Shown: positions 1-10,400 of the stretch, piece after piece
How the letters are laid out: each line of letters starts with the position of its first letter
How positions within the stretch are numbered: position 1 is the first letter of the stretch
NCBI GenBank assembly: GCA_943737045.1
Contig: CALSFV010000015.1
Location: 494,501-558,500, forward strand
From: Parapristionchus giblindavisi
Taxonomy: Eukaryota; Nematoda; Chromadorea; Rhabditida; Diplogasteridae
Direction of reading: 5' to 3'
Length of the DNA stretch: 64,000 nt
Translations under genes and position numbers: made by a program
The notes under the pieces: generated by a model
Seen by the model: the letters and a program-made list of their open reading frames with translations, nothing else
Database searches by the model: none
Told to the model about the DNA's origin: nothing

Positions 1-390
1 GTTAAGGAGTATGAGCTCAAAGAAATATTTGAAATAAATTTAAAAATATATTTTGCAAGTTTGGTTGTGCGGAATTATGGTGTGGTTGCGCGGGTATACG
101 GTTGGTTGTGTGGTTGCGTGGTTGTGTGGTTGCGCAGTCGGGTTTACCTCCCATTTGTCTCTTTCATTGTCTGTGTCGTATTCTACAACACACATGTAGC
201 TAGGGCAGCGTGTGGTTCTTTCTGTCTTTTCGTACTCTTCCGGAGCCGTAAACTATATCCCGGCCGGCGAGTTTTTGTTAATGTAATTTATTTTTTTACG
301 ATTGAATTTTGAAATTTACCCGTTACTTTTCTATGTCATTCGAACGTTAAGCACTAGGCTTCATCCTGATATCATTATTAATGGTGTGGT
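1..390. other. non-genic leader region
   Basis: I see no supportable gene here. Positions 60-150 are a GT-rich stretch of imperfect 'ggttgtgtggttgcg' repeats. The remainder is ordinary AT-rich sequence leading into the tandem repeat. Confidence 0.5.
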
Positions 391-947
391 GCAGTATGCA
401 GCCAAACATAGCCGACTTCACATTTCTCACCTAAATCGTCTCTTTCCGATCAATATTTCCGCCATTTTCGAAATGTACCCAACACGATTCATACATAATT
501 TGATTCACCAGACCCTATTCTTTGTCATAATCATACGTTTCACGCTCTCTTGAATGCCGATCGCGTGCAGTATGCAGCCAAACATAGCCGACTTCGCATT
601 TCTCACCTAAATCGTCTCTTTCCGATCAATATTTCCGCCATTTTCGATATGTACCCAACACGATTCATACATAATTTGATTCAACAGATCCTATTCTTTG
701 TCATAATCATACGTTTTACGCTCTCTTGAATGCCGATCGCGTGCAGTATGCAGCCAAACATAGCCGACTTCGCATTTCTCACCTAAATCGTCTCTTTCCG
801 ATCAATATTTCCGCCATTTTCGAAATGTACCCAACACGATTCATACATAATTTGATTCACCAGATCCTATTCTTTGTCATAATCATACGTTTCACGCTCT
901 CTTGAATGCCGATCGCGTGCAGTATGCAGCCAAACATAGCAAACACG
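391..947. repeat. 176-bp tandem repeat, about 3.2 copies
   Basis: The marker 'gcagtatgcagccaaacata' recurs at 391, 567, 743 and 919, an exact 176-bp period. Three full units are nearly identical (single-base differences such as gaccc/gatcc) and the fourth is cut short about 28 bp in. A short reading frame at 302-553 only traverses the repeat and is not a gene. The array resembles a short satellite or minisatellite block. Confidence 0.9.
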
Positions 948-1669
948 TTTGTAGCGTTTAGTCATAGTATAATAGTTAACTATTTATGTTCGTTGTTTTG
1001 TTTTGTTTCCGGTTGGATTGATCTCCCTTGATTCTTTGCCTAAAATTGCTTTAAATCGGTTGTATTCTCAGGATTCCTATTATTTGCGGTGCATTATGAA
1101 TTAATATTAACCGGTTTTACCATTAATTACGGTGATTTATGTGGAAATAAAGCATTTATTTTCAGAAGAATGTTGTCTAATAATCGTATGAACGATATTT
1201 TTATATTAAAAGCACATTAAAATGCAAAAATTGTTAAGTTATTCGATGATCGCGACAGAGGAATATATGTCGTGACACAGCGTATGACCCAATTCAACTC
1301 TAGGTATACGGTAGTTTTCACGACATGAACGAGTTTCAAAGAAGCGCAGTTTCCTATTGTTATATTTCATTTTCGTGATATTTCTTTTTTACCATTAGAA
1401 TCGGCATCATCGATAACGTTGAAAAATAATAAAAATATAATTTTACTGCACGTTCGTAATTTTCGTACTGCGGTCCCTACACACATGATAATAAGTATTT
1501 ATAGAGATATGATTATGATTCCCAATTGTAGTTAGTGATTGTTAGTGTTTATCGATTTCAATTCGATTTTTTATCCAAAAGTTTTAGATCCCTATTTTTG
1601 TTTGCTACCCGCTGCAATCTTTCGTTATATTCTTGTCTATCTATTCCCTCTCACCCTTAACCATCTCCC
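948..1669. other. intergenic, nothing recognised
   Basis: AT-rich DNA between the 176-bp array and the palindrome breakpoint. I see no long reading frame, RNA gene or inverted repeat in it. Confidence 0.5.
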
Positions 1670-1861
1670 TTACCTAAGGAGAATGTCATGATAGGTATTT
1701 TTTATTGATTATTATGTAATTAATAAATAAATATTTGCCTTGAATCATTATTTTTGTTATATTTTCCGTAATATTCAAAGCAGCTCTTATATTGAACGAT
1801 AATATTTTATGATTATGATTTAGTTAATTGATAGGAATACAAGTAATTAATTAAAAGTACA

Positions 1862-1962
1862 TCCCGAACTAATTTGAAACTCTCCGCTCTGGTTATGCTC
1901 TCTCGCTTTCTTTGACTACGAGAGAGCGTTGCGAGAGCGGAGAGTTAAATTATCTAGGGGGT
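1862..1962. repeat. small palindromic element, CTCTCCGCTCTGG type (copy 1)
   Basis: Inverted termini containing 'aactctccgctctggt' and its complement surround a CTCTC/GAGAG core. The same unit occurs at 8737-8845, through the palindrome duplication, and independently at 13955-14060 inside an SLC17 intron. It looks like a MITE of about 100 bp. I could not fix its target-site duplication. Confidence 0.6.
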
Positions 1963-2624
1963 GTATCGTTATAGATAATTGATTATGTATAATTTGATGT
2001 ACTCGTTACAGATATTTGTGTCGAGTTGAAGAAATGAGACAATCATTGCGCATTATCACACAATGTCTCAATAATATGCCCAAGGGCGAGATCAAGGTTG
2101 ATGATCATAAGGTTGTCCCACCGAAGAGAGCAGAGATGAAGGTATACGGTATCTATAATGGTTACGGTATTCATTGTATCATTCAGGATAGCATGGAGTC
2201 GCTCATCCATCACTTCAAATTCTTCACTGAGGGATTCCAGGTATACTTTGCATCTATAAATTACGTTAAACGAGAATAATTAAATTTGCTCTGAATTATT
2301 TGGATCAATCACCCTATAAATGTATGTAGACATTGAATCGTTATTGATGAATGATTCAATACTACATTTAAATTTATTTATTTGTTATAAGGCTCAAATA
2401 TAGGGTTGGGTGCACATTAAAGTTAAAACTAAATAATTTAAATAAATAAATAATAGTGTCATTTTTACAATAATATCTTCTTAAGGTTCCTCCTGGTGCC
2501 TCATATGTCCCAATCGAAGCACCAAAGGGTGAATTTGGAGTGTATATTGTAGCTGATGGAACTAGCAAACCGTATCGGTTAGTTTATTTATATTATTTAT
2601 CATTTGTCTCTTTGGGTCATAATA

Positions 2625-4211
2625 CAGTGTGCGACATAATGATAGGACACCCCTAAAATTTTGTGATTCCGGCCGAATGGTGAATGGAAATCAAAAGATG
2701 TATATACCATTTGTATCCCCTCCTTGGATAACTAAGGTAGCCCACGTATGAGAATATTCAATTCCCCAGTCAACGAAAACATAATAATATTTCGAAATTT
2801 GACCATGACATAATGATAGGACATCATAATTTTTTCATGAGTTACTATTTTTTTTAAACTTCTGCATAACATCAACGGTTCAAAAACAGGTTAGTAATCA
2901 ATCTTATGACCCTTCCTCAAGAATGGACCGAAGATGCGATTGGGCATCCTCCCATAGAGGACAGAAATCACTTGAGGATCGATGTCGCCCCCACTTCTTT
3001 TTGATGTCAGCCTTCAACTCGGCAACGGATGCATACTGTTTGGTGTTCTTGTGCACACGACTAACCAGGATGCCCCATATGTTCTACATGTGGTTTGCAT
3101 CGGGGTTGCCCGTAGGGCATGGTAGAACTGTGATGTTCTTGACTGCGAACAATGATTTTGAGGGGTTATGTTAAGGATGGAGGCGCTCTCTTTCTGGGAG
3201 ATCTGGTGGCGGGCACGGCTCTTCATCATGAACGGAACGAGGGTAGTCTGGTGCATCACTTGATACTCCGCATAGTCCATCCTGCTGGAGTGGAAGGTGA
3301 TGGGCGGCTTGTCGAATTTGAAGAGCGCGCCCCTGTACGGTACATGATATTTTTTCAAGAATTTTAAAATTATCGGTTTCTGATTACATTCACCGATGAG
3401 AAGAAGTTCAACCCCAATAGTCCGAACGGCTATAACTGCTTCTGACGTGAGTTCCTCAAGGAACCGCGTAATTTCAGCAGGAGGAAGTTCAGTCATGTTC
3501 AGGGTCGCGTTCCTAAAATTCGACAGCCGCCCATCACCTTCCACTCCAGCAGGATGTACTATGCGGAGTATCAGGTGATGCACCAGACTACCCTCGTTCC
3601 GTTTATGATGAAGAGCCGTGCCCGCCACCAGATCTCCCAGAAAGAGAGCTCCCAAGTCCTTACCATAACCCCTCAAAACCATTGTTCGCATTCAAGAACA
3701 TCACAGTTCTACCATGCCCTACGGGCAACCCCGATGCAAACCACATGTAGAACATATGGGGCATCCTGGTTAGTCGTGTGCACAAGAACACCAAACAGTA
3801 TGCATCCGTTGCCGAGTTGAAGGCTGACATCAAAAAGAAGTGGGGGGCGACATCGATCCTCAAGTGATTTCTGTCCTCTATGGGAGGATGCCCAATCGCA
3901 TCTTCGGTCCATTCTTGAGGAAGGGTCATAAGGTTGATTACTAACCTGTTTTTGAACCGTTGATGTTATGCAGAAGTTTTAAAAAAATAGTAACTCATGA
4001 AAAAAATTAGGATGTCCTATCCTTATGTCACGGTCAAATTTCGAAATATTGTTATGTTTTCGTTGACTGGGGAATTGAATATTCTCATACGTGTGCTACC
4101 TTAGTTATCCAAGGAGGGGATACAAATGGTATATACATCTTTTGATTTCCATTCACCATTCGGCCGGAATCACAAAATTTTAGGGGTGTCCTATCATTAT
4201 GTCGCGCACTG
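2625..4211 (+). mobile_element. Tc3-like (Tc1/mariner) fold-back transposon
   Basis: The element begins CAGTGTGCGACATAATGATA at 2625 and ends with the near-perfect complement at 4211. It is flanked by TA on both sides (2623-2624 and 4212-4213), the target duplication of Tc1/mariner elements. A second copy of the 'gacataatgataggaca' motif lies about 190 bp inside each end (near 2803 and 4025). This recalls the long terminal repeats of Tc3 with an internal transposase-binding site. Unusually, each arm is about 700 bp and carries the 3' part of the transposase gene, so the element is almost one large hairpin with a centre of about 185 bp. Confidence 0.88.
3389..3945 (+). pseudogene. Tc3-like transposase fragment, frameshifted
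   Basis: The plus strand reads a DDE-type catalytic-core segment: FTDEKKFNPNSPNG near 3391, which holds the first catalytic aspartate, then ITFHSSRMYYAEYQ near 3532, matching the Tc3 arrangement. Near 3720 a shifted frame reads NPDANHM, a stop, then NIWGILVSRVHKNTKQYAS, the usual 'NP.EN.WGILV' block before the C-terminus. A further shift gives RMPNRIFG and a KVDY-stop end. Frame changes and stops make it non-functional. The minus strand of the left arm (3325-2903) carries a second damaged copy of the C-terminal half. No N-terminal DNA-binding domain is present. Confidence 0.8.
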
Positions 4212-5533
4212 TAGAGAATGGTAACATGAATTCACCATGTGTACTGCATATTTGATCGATCGGGTTGTACGCTGATAATTATAATGTCATTGTCAAATTG
4301 TCAAAAAATGACAATATCTCTTGGCAACCCAACTACGAAACCTGTTAACCAGTTGACATGGCATTGTCAAATCAATGTCAATTACAATGACAATGTCAAT
4401 TCTAATATTTCACTCTTCATTCTTCTCAATCCCTAATCTTCCTTTCAGTGCCTACATTCGTGCTCCTGGATTCGCTCATCTTGCAGCCATCCATGATGCC
4501 TGCTACATGTCTCTCATCGCTGACGTGGTCGCTGTCATCGGAACCATGGATATCGTATTCGGAGAGGTCGATCGATAAACTCCGCCTCCAATTGATTGAT
4601 CTACCTTCTCTTGATTATCGATTAGTCTATAATTATTTGTTGTGTATAGATACTAGTAGTAGATTACGGTAAAGACTTCTCTCTCCGATGCATGTTTATT
4701 TATTTGTCATGAACAATGATTATATAGCACAAATGAATGAGAGAGACAACCAAAGTCGCTCATATAGCAGTTTTGGTTGTTAATCAGATGAATAAATATA
4801 GAAGGATTCAGTACAAATTATGGGAGAATACAATGAGATTTGGAATGGAGAGTGGACCATGTCTCTTGATAGACTTTGTTTCATTCTACTTATCACGGGT
4901 CTCCTGTAAAAGTGTATAAAAATAGCCCCCTTTTGCTACTAGGAAAAATTTTTTCTCTCGGATTTCGATGAAAATCGATTGGTGGATGTGGTTGGGGGTC
5001 ATGAGAAGCCCTATGGACTTGATTTGGCCTAAATCGCTGATTATCGATTTTTTGTGATCTACCACGGAAATTGCCATAACTCGGTTTATTTTCATCGTAC
5101 AGAGACCGGAAAGGTGTCATTCGAATCGTATTAGTATGCTCTCCAAAAAGTTTTTTGGAACACAATGGCGGAAAACCCGTCTTCAACCTGTTTCACCCGA
5201 AAAAACTTATTTTTTGACTACAAAAGTGAGTGTTTCTCGAAAATTTCTCAGACACACAATGAATTTTATTGCACCAATTGACTCACCGTACCAGATATAG
5301 GGTACATATGTAGTTCATTTGACTTATCTCTGGTCCCCCGTTATCGAAATACTAAGTACTCCCGGACTCGACCATAAATCGCTTCAAAATATTCCTAGAC
5401 ACTATTTCTAAAAAGGAAAATAAAGCTCTCAACGAGCACAACAAAATATATTTCTATGATGATCACGCTAGAGATGATCATTCTCGTGCTATAATACGAT
5501 TTCCTCAATTTGAAGGAAGAATCATTCCGAATT

Positions 5534-5742
5534 TCAGTTATCGTAGATCTCGTCAGGGGTGATATTCCGATCATCCTCGTGCACTGCCACTTCATCCTCG
5601 ATGAATGTTCGATCCCCATCTGCCTCCTTAACCCACTCATTGATGAAGTCCTTGACAAGCGCCACATCTCTTTTGGCTCTACCCCCCGTCACTGCCTTCT
5701 TCTCCCCTCCTCTTCTTGCTTCTTCTTTGCCAGAAGAGTTCG
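5534..5742 (-). pseudogene. orphan acidic coding-like segment in the palindrome core
   Basis: Read on the minus strand from 5742, one frame stays open for about 68 codons. It passes through VKDFINEWVKEADGD and EVAVHEDDRNITPDE and ends DEIYDN followed by TGA at 5534-5536. Upstream, the same frame is interrupted by a stop and continues into the fold-back arm. The composition looks like protein (acidic with spaced aromatics), but I do not recognise the family. It ends where left-arm similarity to the right arm stops (about 5533), so it belongs to an insertion present on one side only. It could be the tail of a transposon gene. Confidence 0.35.
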
Positions 5743-5777
5743 AATGAGGTTCTTAATCTGACCGTTGTCCATTCTCT

Positions 5778-6275
5778 GACAAGGGAATCCTTTCAGCTCG
5801 CGGAAAGCAATCCAGATGAATATTTGCAGAAGCGTTGTTGAAGGCGATAGAAAATGATATGTGAAGTCGAAAAATGCAGCAGGGCAATACCCTAGCCGCA
5901 GCATCTATCCAAACTTGGTCAAACTTAGTGCGCATTCGCCGCATTCTGAAGCAATGATTGAAACCTTATTGGTGGCGCAGTTCCTTCGTACAACAGCTTT
6001 GATGTTATCTTTTCGGGATCTTTTTGTCTGTAATGTACGAGATACTTTCCAATGCATTCACCAGTCAAATTGATACCATTCTTCAGAGATAGGGACAATA
6101 AATTCAAATTATTGGCGGCGAATGCGCACCAAGTTTTAACCAAGTTTGGATGGATGCTGCGGCTCGGGTATTGCCCTGCAGCATTTTCCGACTTCACATA
6201 TCATTTTCTATTGCTTTCAACAATGCCTGTGCAAATTTTCATCTGGATTGCTCTCCGCGAGGTGAAAGGATTCCC
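5778..6275. mobile_element. fold-back element, ACAAGGGAA/CTCGCGGAAAGC type
   Basis: Left arm 5778-5935 and right arm about 6100-6275 are reverse complements. They share 'agctcgcggaaagcaatcc', 'gatatgtgaagtcg' and 'gggcaataccc' landmarks. The outer sequence resembles the element at 22337-22769, so the two belong to one family. It forms the centre of the large palindrome and may be where the inverted duplication arose. Confidence 0.6.
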
Positions 6276-7404
6276 TTGTGAGCAGGCTTGATGTCTGATC
6301 TAGCTCTCATTTTCTTCTCTATCATCGACACTCTTTCCGGTCGGATCCTGTGCTGTCCTCTATCCCAGTGACGCTCCAGATACCAGTGGCGAATGAATGT
6401 GGCCGAGCATTCGGAATGATTCTTCCTTCAAATTGAGGAAATCGTATTATAGCTCGAGAATGATCATCTCTAGCGTGATCATCATAGAAATATATTTTGT
6501 TGTGCTCGTTGAGAGCTTTATTTTCCTTTTTAGAAATAGTGTCTAGGAATATTTTGAAGCGATTTATGGTCGAAAAACCATTTTTCTCAGAAAAAATGAA
6601 GTACTTAGTATTTCGATATCGGGGGGCTATAGATAAGTCAAATGAACTACATATGTACCCTATATCTGGTACGGCGAGTCAATTGGTGCAATAAAATTCA
6701 TTGTGTTTCTGAGAAATTTTCGAGAAACACTCACTTTTGTAGTCAAAAAATCAGTTTTTCGGGTGAAACAGATTGAAGACGGGTTTTCCGCCATTGTGTT
6801 CCGAAAAACTTTTTGGAGAGCATACTAATACGATTCGAATGACACCTTTCCGGTCTCTGTACGATGAAAATAAACCGAGTTATGGCAATTTCCGTGGTAG
6901 ATCACAAAAAATCGATAATCAGCGATTTAGGCCAAATCAAGTCCATAGGGCTTCTCATGACCCCCAACCACATCCACCAATCGATTTTCATCGAAATCCG
7001 AGAGAAAAAATTTTTCCTAGTAGCAAAAGGGGGCTATTTTTATACACTTTTACAGGAGACCCGTGATAAGTAGAATGAAACAAAGTCTATCAAGAGACAT
7101 TATATCCTTCACCATTATCATATCTCATCGTATTCTTCCATAATTTGGACTGAATACTTCTATATTTATTTATTTCTTCATTTATTTAATAACCAAATGT
7201 GTCTCTCTTATAAAGAGTCAGTATGGGTTGCATTGTCTCTCTCATCAATCTGTACCCTATAATCATTGTTCATGACAAATAAATAAACATGGATCGGAGA
7301 GAGAAGTCTTTACCGTAATCTACTACTAGTATCTATACACAACAAATAATTAGAGACTAATCGATAATCAAGAGAATGTAGATCAATCAATTGGGAGGCG
7401 GAGT

Positions 7405-10400
7405 TTATCGATCGACCTCTCCGAATACGATATCCATGGTACCGATGACTGCGACGACGTCAGCGATGAGAGACATGTAGCAGACATCATGGATGGCTGC
7501 GAGATGAGCGAATCCAGGTGCACGAATGTAGGCACTGAAATGAAATGAATAGGTTTGAGAAGAATGGAGTGAAATATTAAAATTGACATTCGTTATAGAT
7601 TAGTTTGAATAGTATCCTTTATTTGTAAATTATCTACACAACTCATTGCTAATCATTTCATTTTCATTCTCATTGAAATCTTGACATTGAAACCACTTTA
7701 TCAGCTGGTTAATTTGTGTTTCATAGCAGAGTTACCATGAGACATTGAGATTTTTTGACAATGACATTCTACCTCACTGATTGATCAAAGTACACATGGT
7801 GAATTCGTGTTACCACTCTCTATTATCAACCAAACAAAGAAGTGCAAAATTGTTAACGTACCGATACGGTTTGCTAGTTCCATCAGCTACAATATACACT
7901 CCAAATTCACCCTTTGGTGCTTCGATTGGGACATATGAGGCACCAGGTGGAACCTTAATGTGATATTTGTATGCATATGGCACTATTATTTATTTATTTA
8001 AATTATTCATTTTTAACTTTAGTGTGCACCCAACCCCATATTTGAGCCTTATAACAAATAAATTAATTTAAATGTATAGTATTGAATCATTCATTCTGTA
8101 AAATCTTTCCGAAAATCCATCGCTTCATTGTCTTTGTAGGAATTTCTTTTTATTTGTAATTTTCATCTTTGCTACCCAAGTCGTAGCATCGTATTTATGC
8201 GTACTCCACTATCTATCAAATATTTTATCAGAAATTATACTTTACTTTCGCACCGCATAAAGTATATTATTATTATTATTATTCATCTATAACGATTCAA
8301 CTTTTACATACATTTATAGGCTAACTGATCCAAATATTTCAGAGCAAATTTAATTATTCTTGTTTAAAGTAATTTATAGATGCAAATTATACCTGGAATC
8401 CCTCAGTGAAGAATTTGAAGTGATGAATGAGCGACTCCATGCTATCCTGAATGGTACAATGAATACCGTAACCTTCAGGGCCTACCGTATACCTTCATCT
8501 CTGCCCTCTTCGGTGGGACAACCTTATGATCATCAACCTTGATCTCTCCCTTGGGCATATTATTGAGACATTGTGTGATGATGCGCAATGATTGTCTCAT
8601 TTCCTCCACTCGACACAAATATCTGTAACGAGAATGTCAAATCATTTATTTATTTAGTTATTCCATCAAATATAATAATAAAAGGTGATATGTATAGGAT
8701 CAGAGGAGGGAATTATACATAATCAATTATCTTTAACGATACACCCCCTAGATAATTTAACTCTCCCTCTCACGCAACGCTCTCTCGTAGACAAAGAAAG
8801 CGAGAGAGCATAACCAGAGCGGAGAGTTTCAAATATACTCAAAGTGAGTCTTTACATAATTACTTGTATTCCTATCAATTAAATAAATCATAACCATAAA
8901 GTATCGTTTAATCATTCAATATAAGAATTACTTTAAATATTACATAAATTATAACGATAATAATGATTCAATTACAAAGAACAACTTTTGATTTATTGAT
9001 TAAATAATAATCAATAAAAGTTACCTATCATAACAGTCTCCTTTAACTCCAATTGGTACATCAAACTCCATCTGTAACAATAATCGATTGATTTCATTCT
9101 ACCGTATCCATCGACTACAGTATACCTGATCATACGCATCATACGGTTGACTCTTTCTCACATCCTGCTTGATACCTGATCCTCGTACCATTACTCCAGT
9201 GAATCCCCAATTGAGTGCATCGGCAGCAGAGACAAGACCTGGTTGTGTATTGATTGATTCCAATGATCTACCACCGTATACTTACCAATATCCATTGTTC
9301 TTGCCTTCCAGATACGATTCTCTGTTAGCATATCTTCTAATTCATCGATACGCTCGGGGAACTTCACGCACCTGACAAATGAATATCGATTATGTTATAC
9401 GAATAACATCTTTCACGTTCAATGACTACATTTATCGATCTTTCATGTTACATAAACAAATATTATATTTATATGTTCAATTTAAGCTTCCACCCCCAGC
9501 CGAAATCGCTTAAAGCGTCGGAACTCTATCACTCCCTTATTGCTTTTTCACCTTCATTATTCATGTTTCAGCTGATGAATAAACAAATAAATAAATAAAT
9601 ATCATTCAATGTACGAAATATGGTTATAATGGAAAAGATAAATACAATCATTAAATTAATAATATTAATAGATGTACAAGAATATGTATAAACACCATAG
9701 GACACATTGCTAGTTAACTTATTCAATCAAAAAAAAATTATATTTAAAGTGCATGCATACTTATTCTTGTACATATATTAATAATATTAATTTAAATACA
9801 GAATAAATATAATAAGTATCGTACCAATCGTAGATATCATCCATCATTCCGAGAGGCATATCCCATGCCACTCCTCCGGGTCTCACGTAATTGGCGTGCA
9901 TGCGAGCACCAGATACACGCTCCGAGAACTCGAACAACTTCTCACGCTCTACAATTATATAATTAATATAATGATTAATACAATTACTATTATGGTAAAT
10001 ATAGTGAACACATCTCTGCAAACTGTAATGGAGATATTAGGAGCTCCTTCTACGTTTAAATGCACGATAGCACTACATTTGATATTCAGAAAAGTATTGG
10101 CATAGTTTCGAATAATTAATTTCATGTTATTTTCAAAATTTCAGAGCAAAGTGAAGGTAATAGACAGTCATTTCCTTCATAGGTCGAATAGCTAGGTTAT
10201 CGGATTTCAAAATGCGGTCAGGTTTTTTTCGATTTTTGGCAAATTTAGCTCAGATGCGGTTAGGTTTTTTTCGATTTTTGTGAAATGTTGGCTCAAAATG
10301 CGGTCAGGTTGTTCGATTTTTAGGAAATTTTGGCTCAAAATGCGGTCAGGCTTGGTACTTTGTAACATACTTTTCGACCTATGATTTCCTTCGTAAACGA

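Larger units (their letters stand above)
1672..4578 (+). pseudogene. inverted partial copy of NDUFS2 (last four exons)
   Basis: Exon-like blocks lie at 2012-2141, 2187-2240, 2486-2577 and 4449-4578, preceded by the tail of exon 10 near 1672-1692. They encode the C-terminal part of the complex I 49-kDa subunit, from the [12 protein letters not shown] segment to the terminal DIVFGEVDR and stop. All internal frames and the GT/AG sites are intact, and the 2142-2186 intron is only 45 bp. The copy lacks exons 1-9 and most of exon 10, so it cannot make the enzyme subunit. It points tail-to-tail at the complete gene on the minus strand. Its last intron contains the Tc3-like element. Coding changes against the parent are few (for example Asp-Ala-Cys for Asp-Val-Cys in the last exon), which suggests a recent duplication or homogenisation between arms. 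Confidence 0.88.
1670..9043. repeat. large imperfect palindrome carrying the 3' end of NDUFS2
   Basis: Sequence from about 1670 rightwards reappears as its reverse complement from about 9043 leftwards, meeting near 6020. The left arm is longer because of the Tc3-like insertion at 2625-4211. Matching landmarks are the exon-10 tail (1672-1692 against 9025-9045), exon 11 (2012-2141 against 8493-8622), exon 12 (2187-2240 against 8393-8446), exon 13 (2486-2577 against 7862-7953), exon 14 (4449-4578 against 7405-7534), and a flanking block at 4849-5533 against 6412-7100. The core holds a further inverted pair (about 5778-5935 against 6100-6275). Intron similarity is lower than exon similarity but is continuous. 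Confidence 0.9.

Noticed and set aside
3014..3691. 225-residue minus-strand reading frame
   Set aside because: It runs antisense through the inverted arms of the Tc3-like element. The recognisable transposase motifs are in other frames or on the plus strand.
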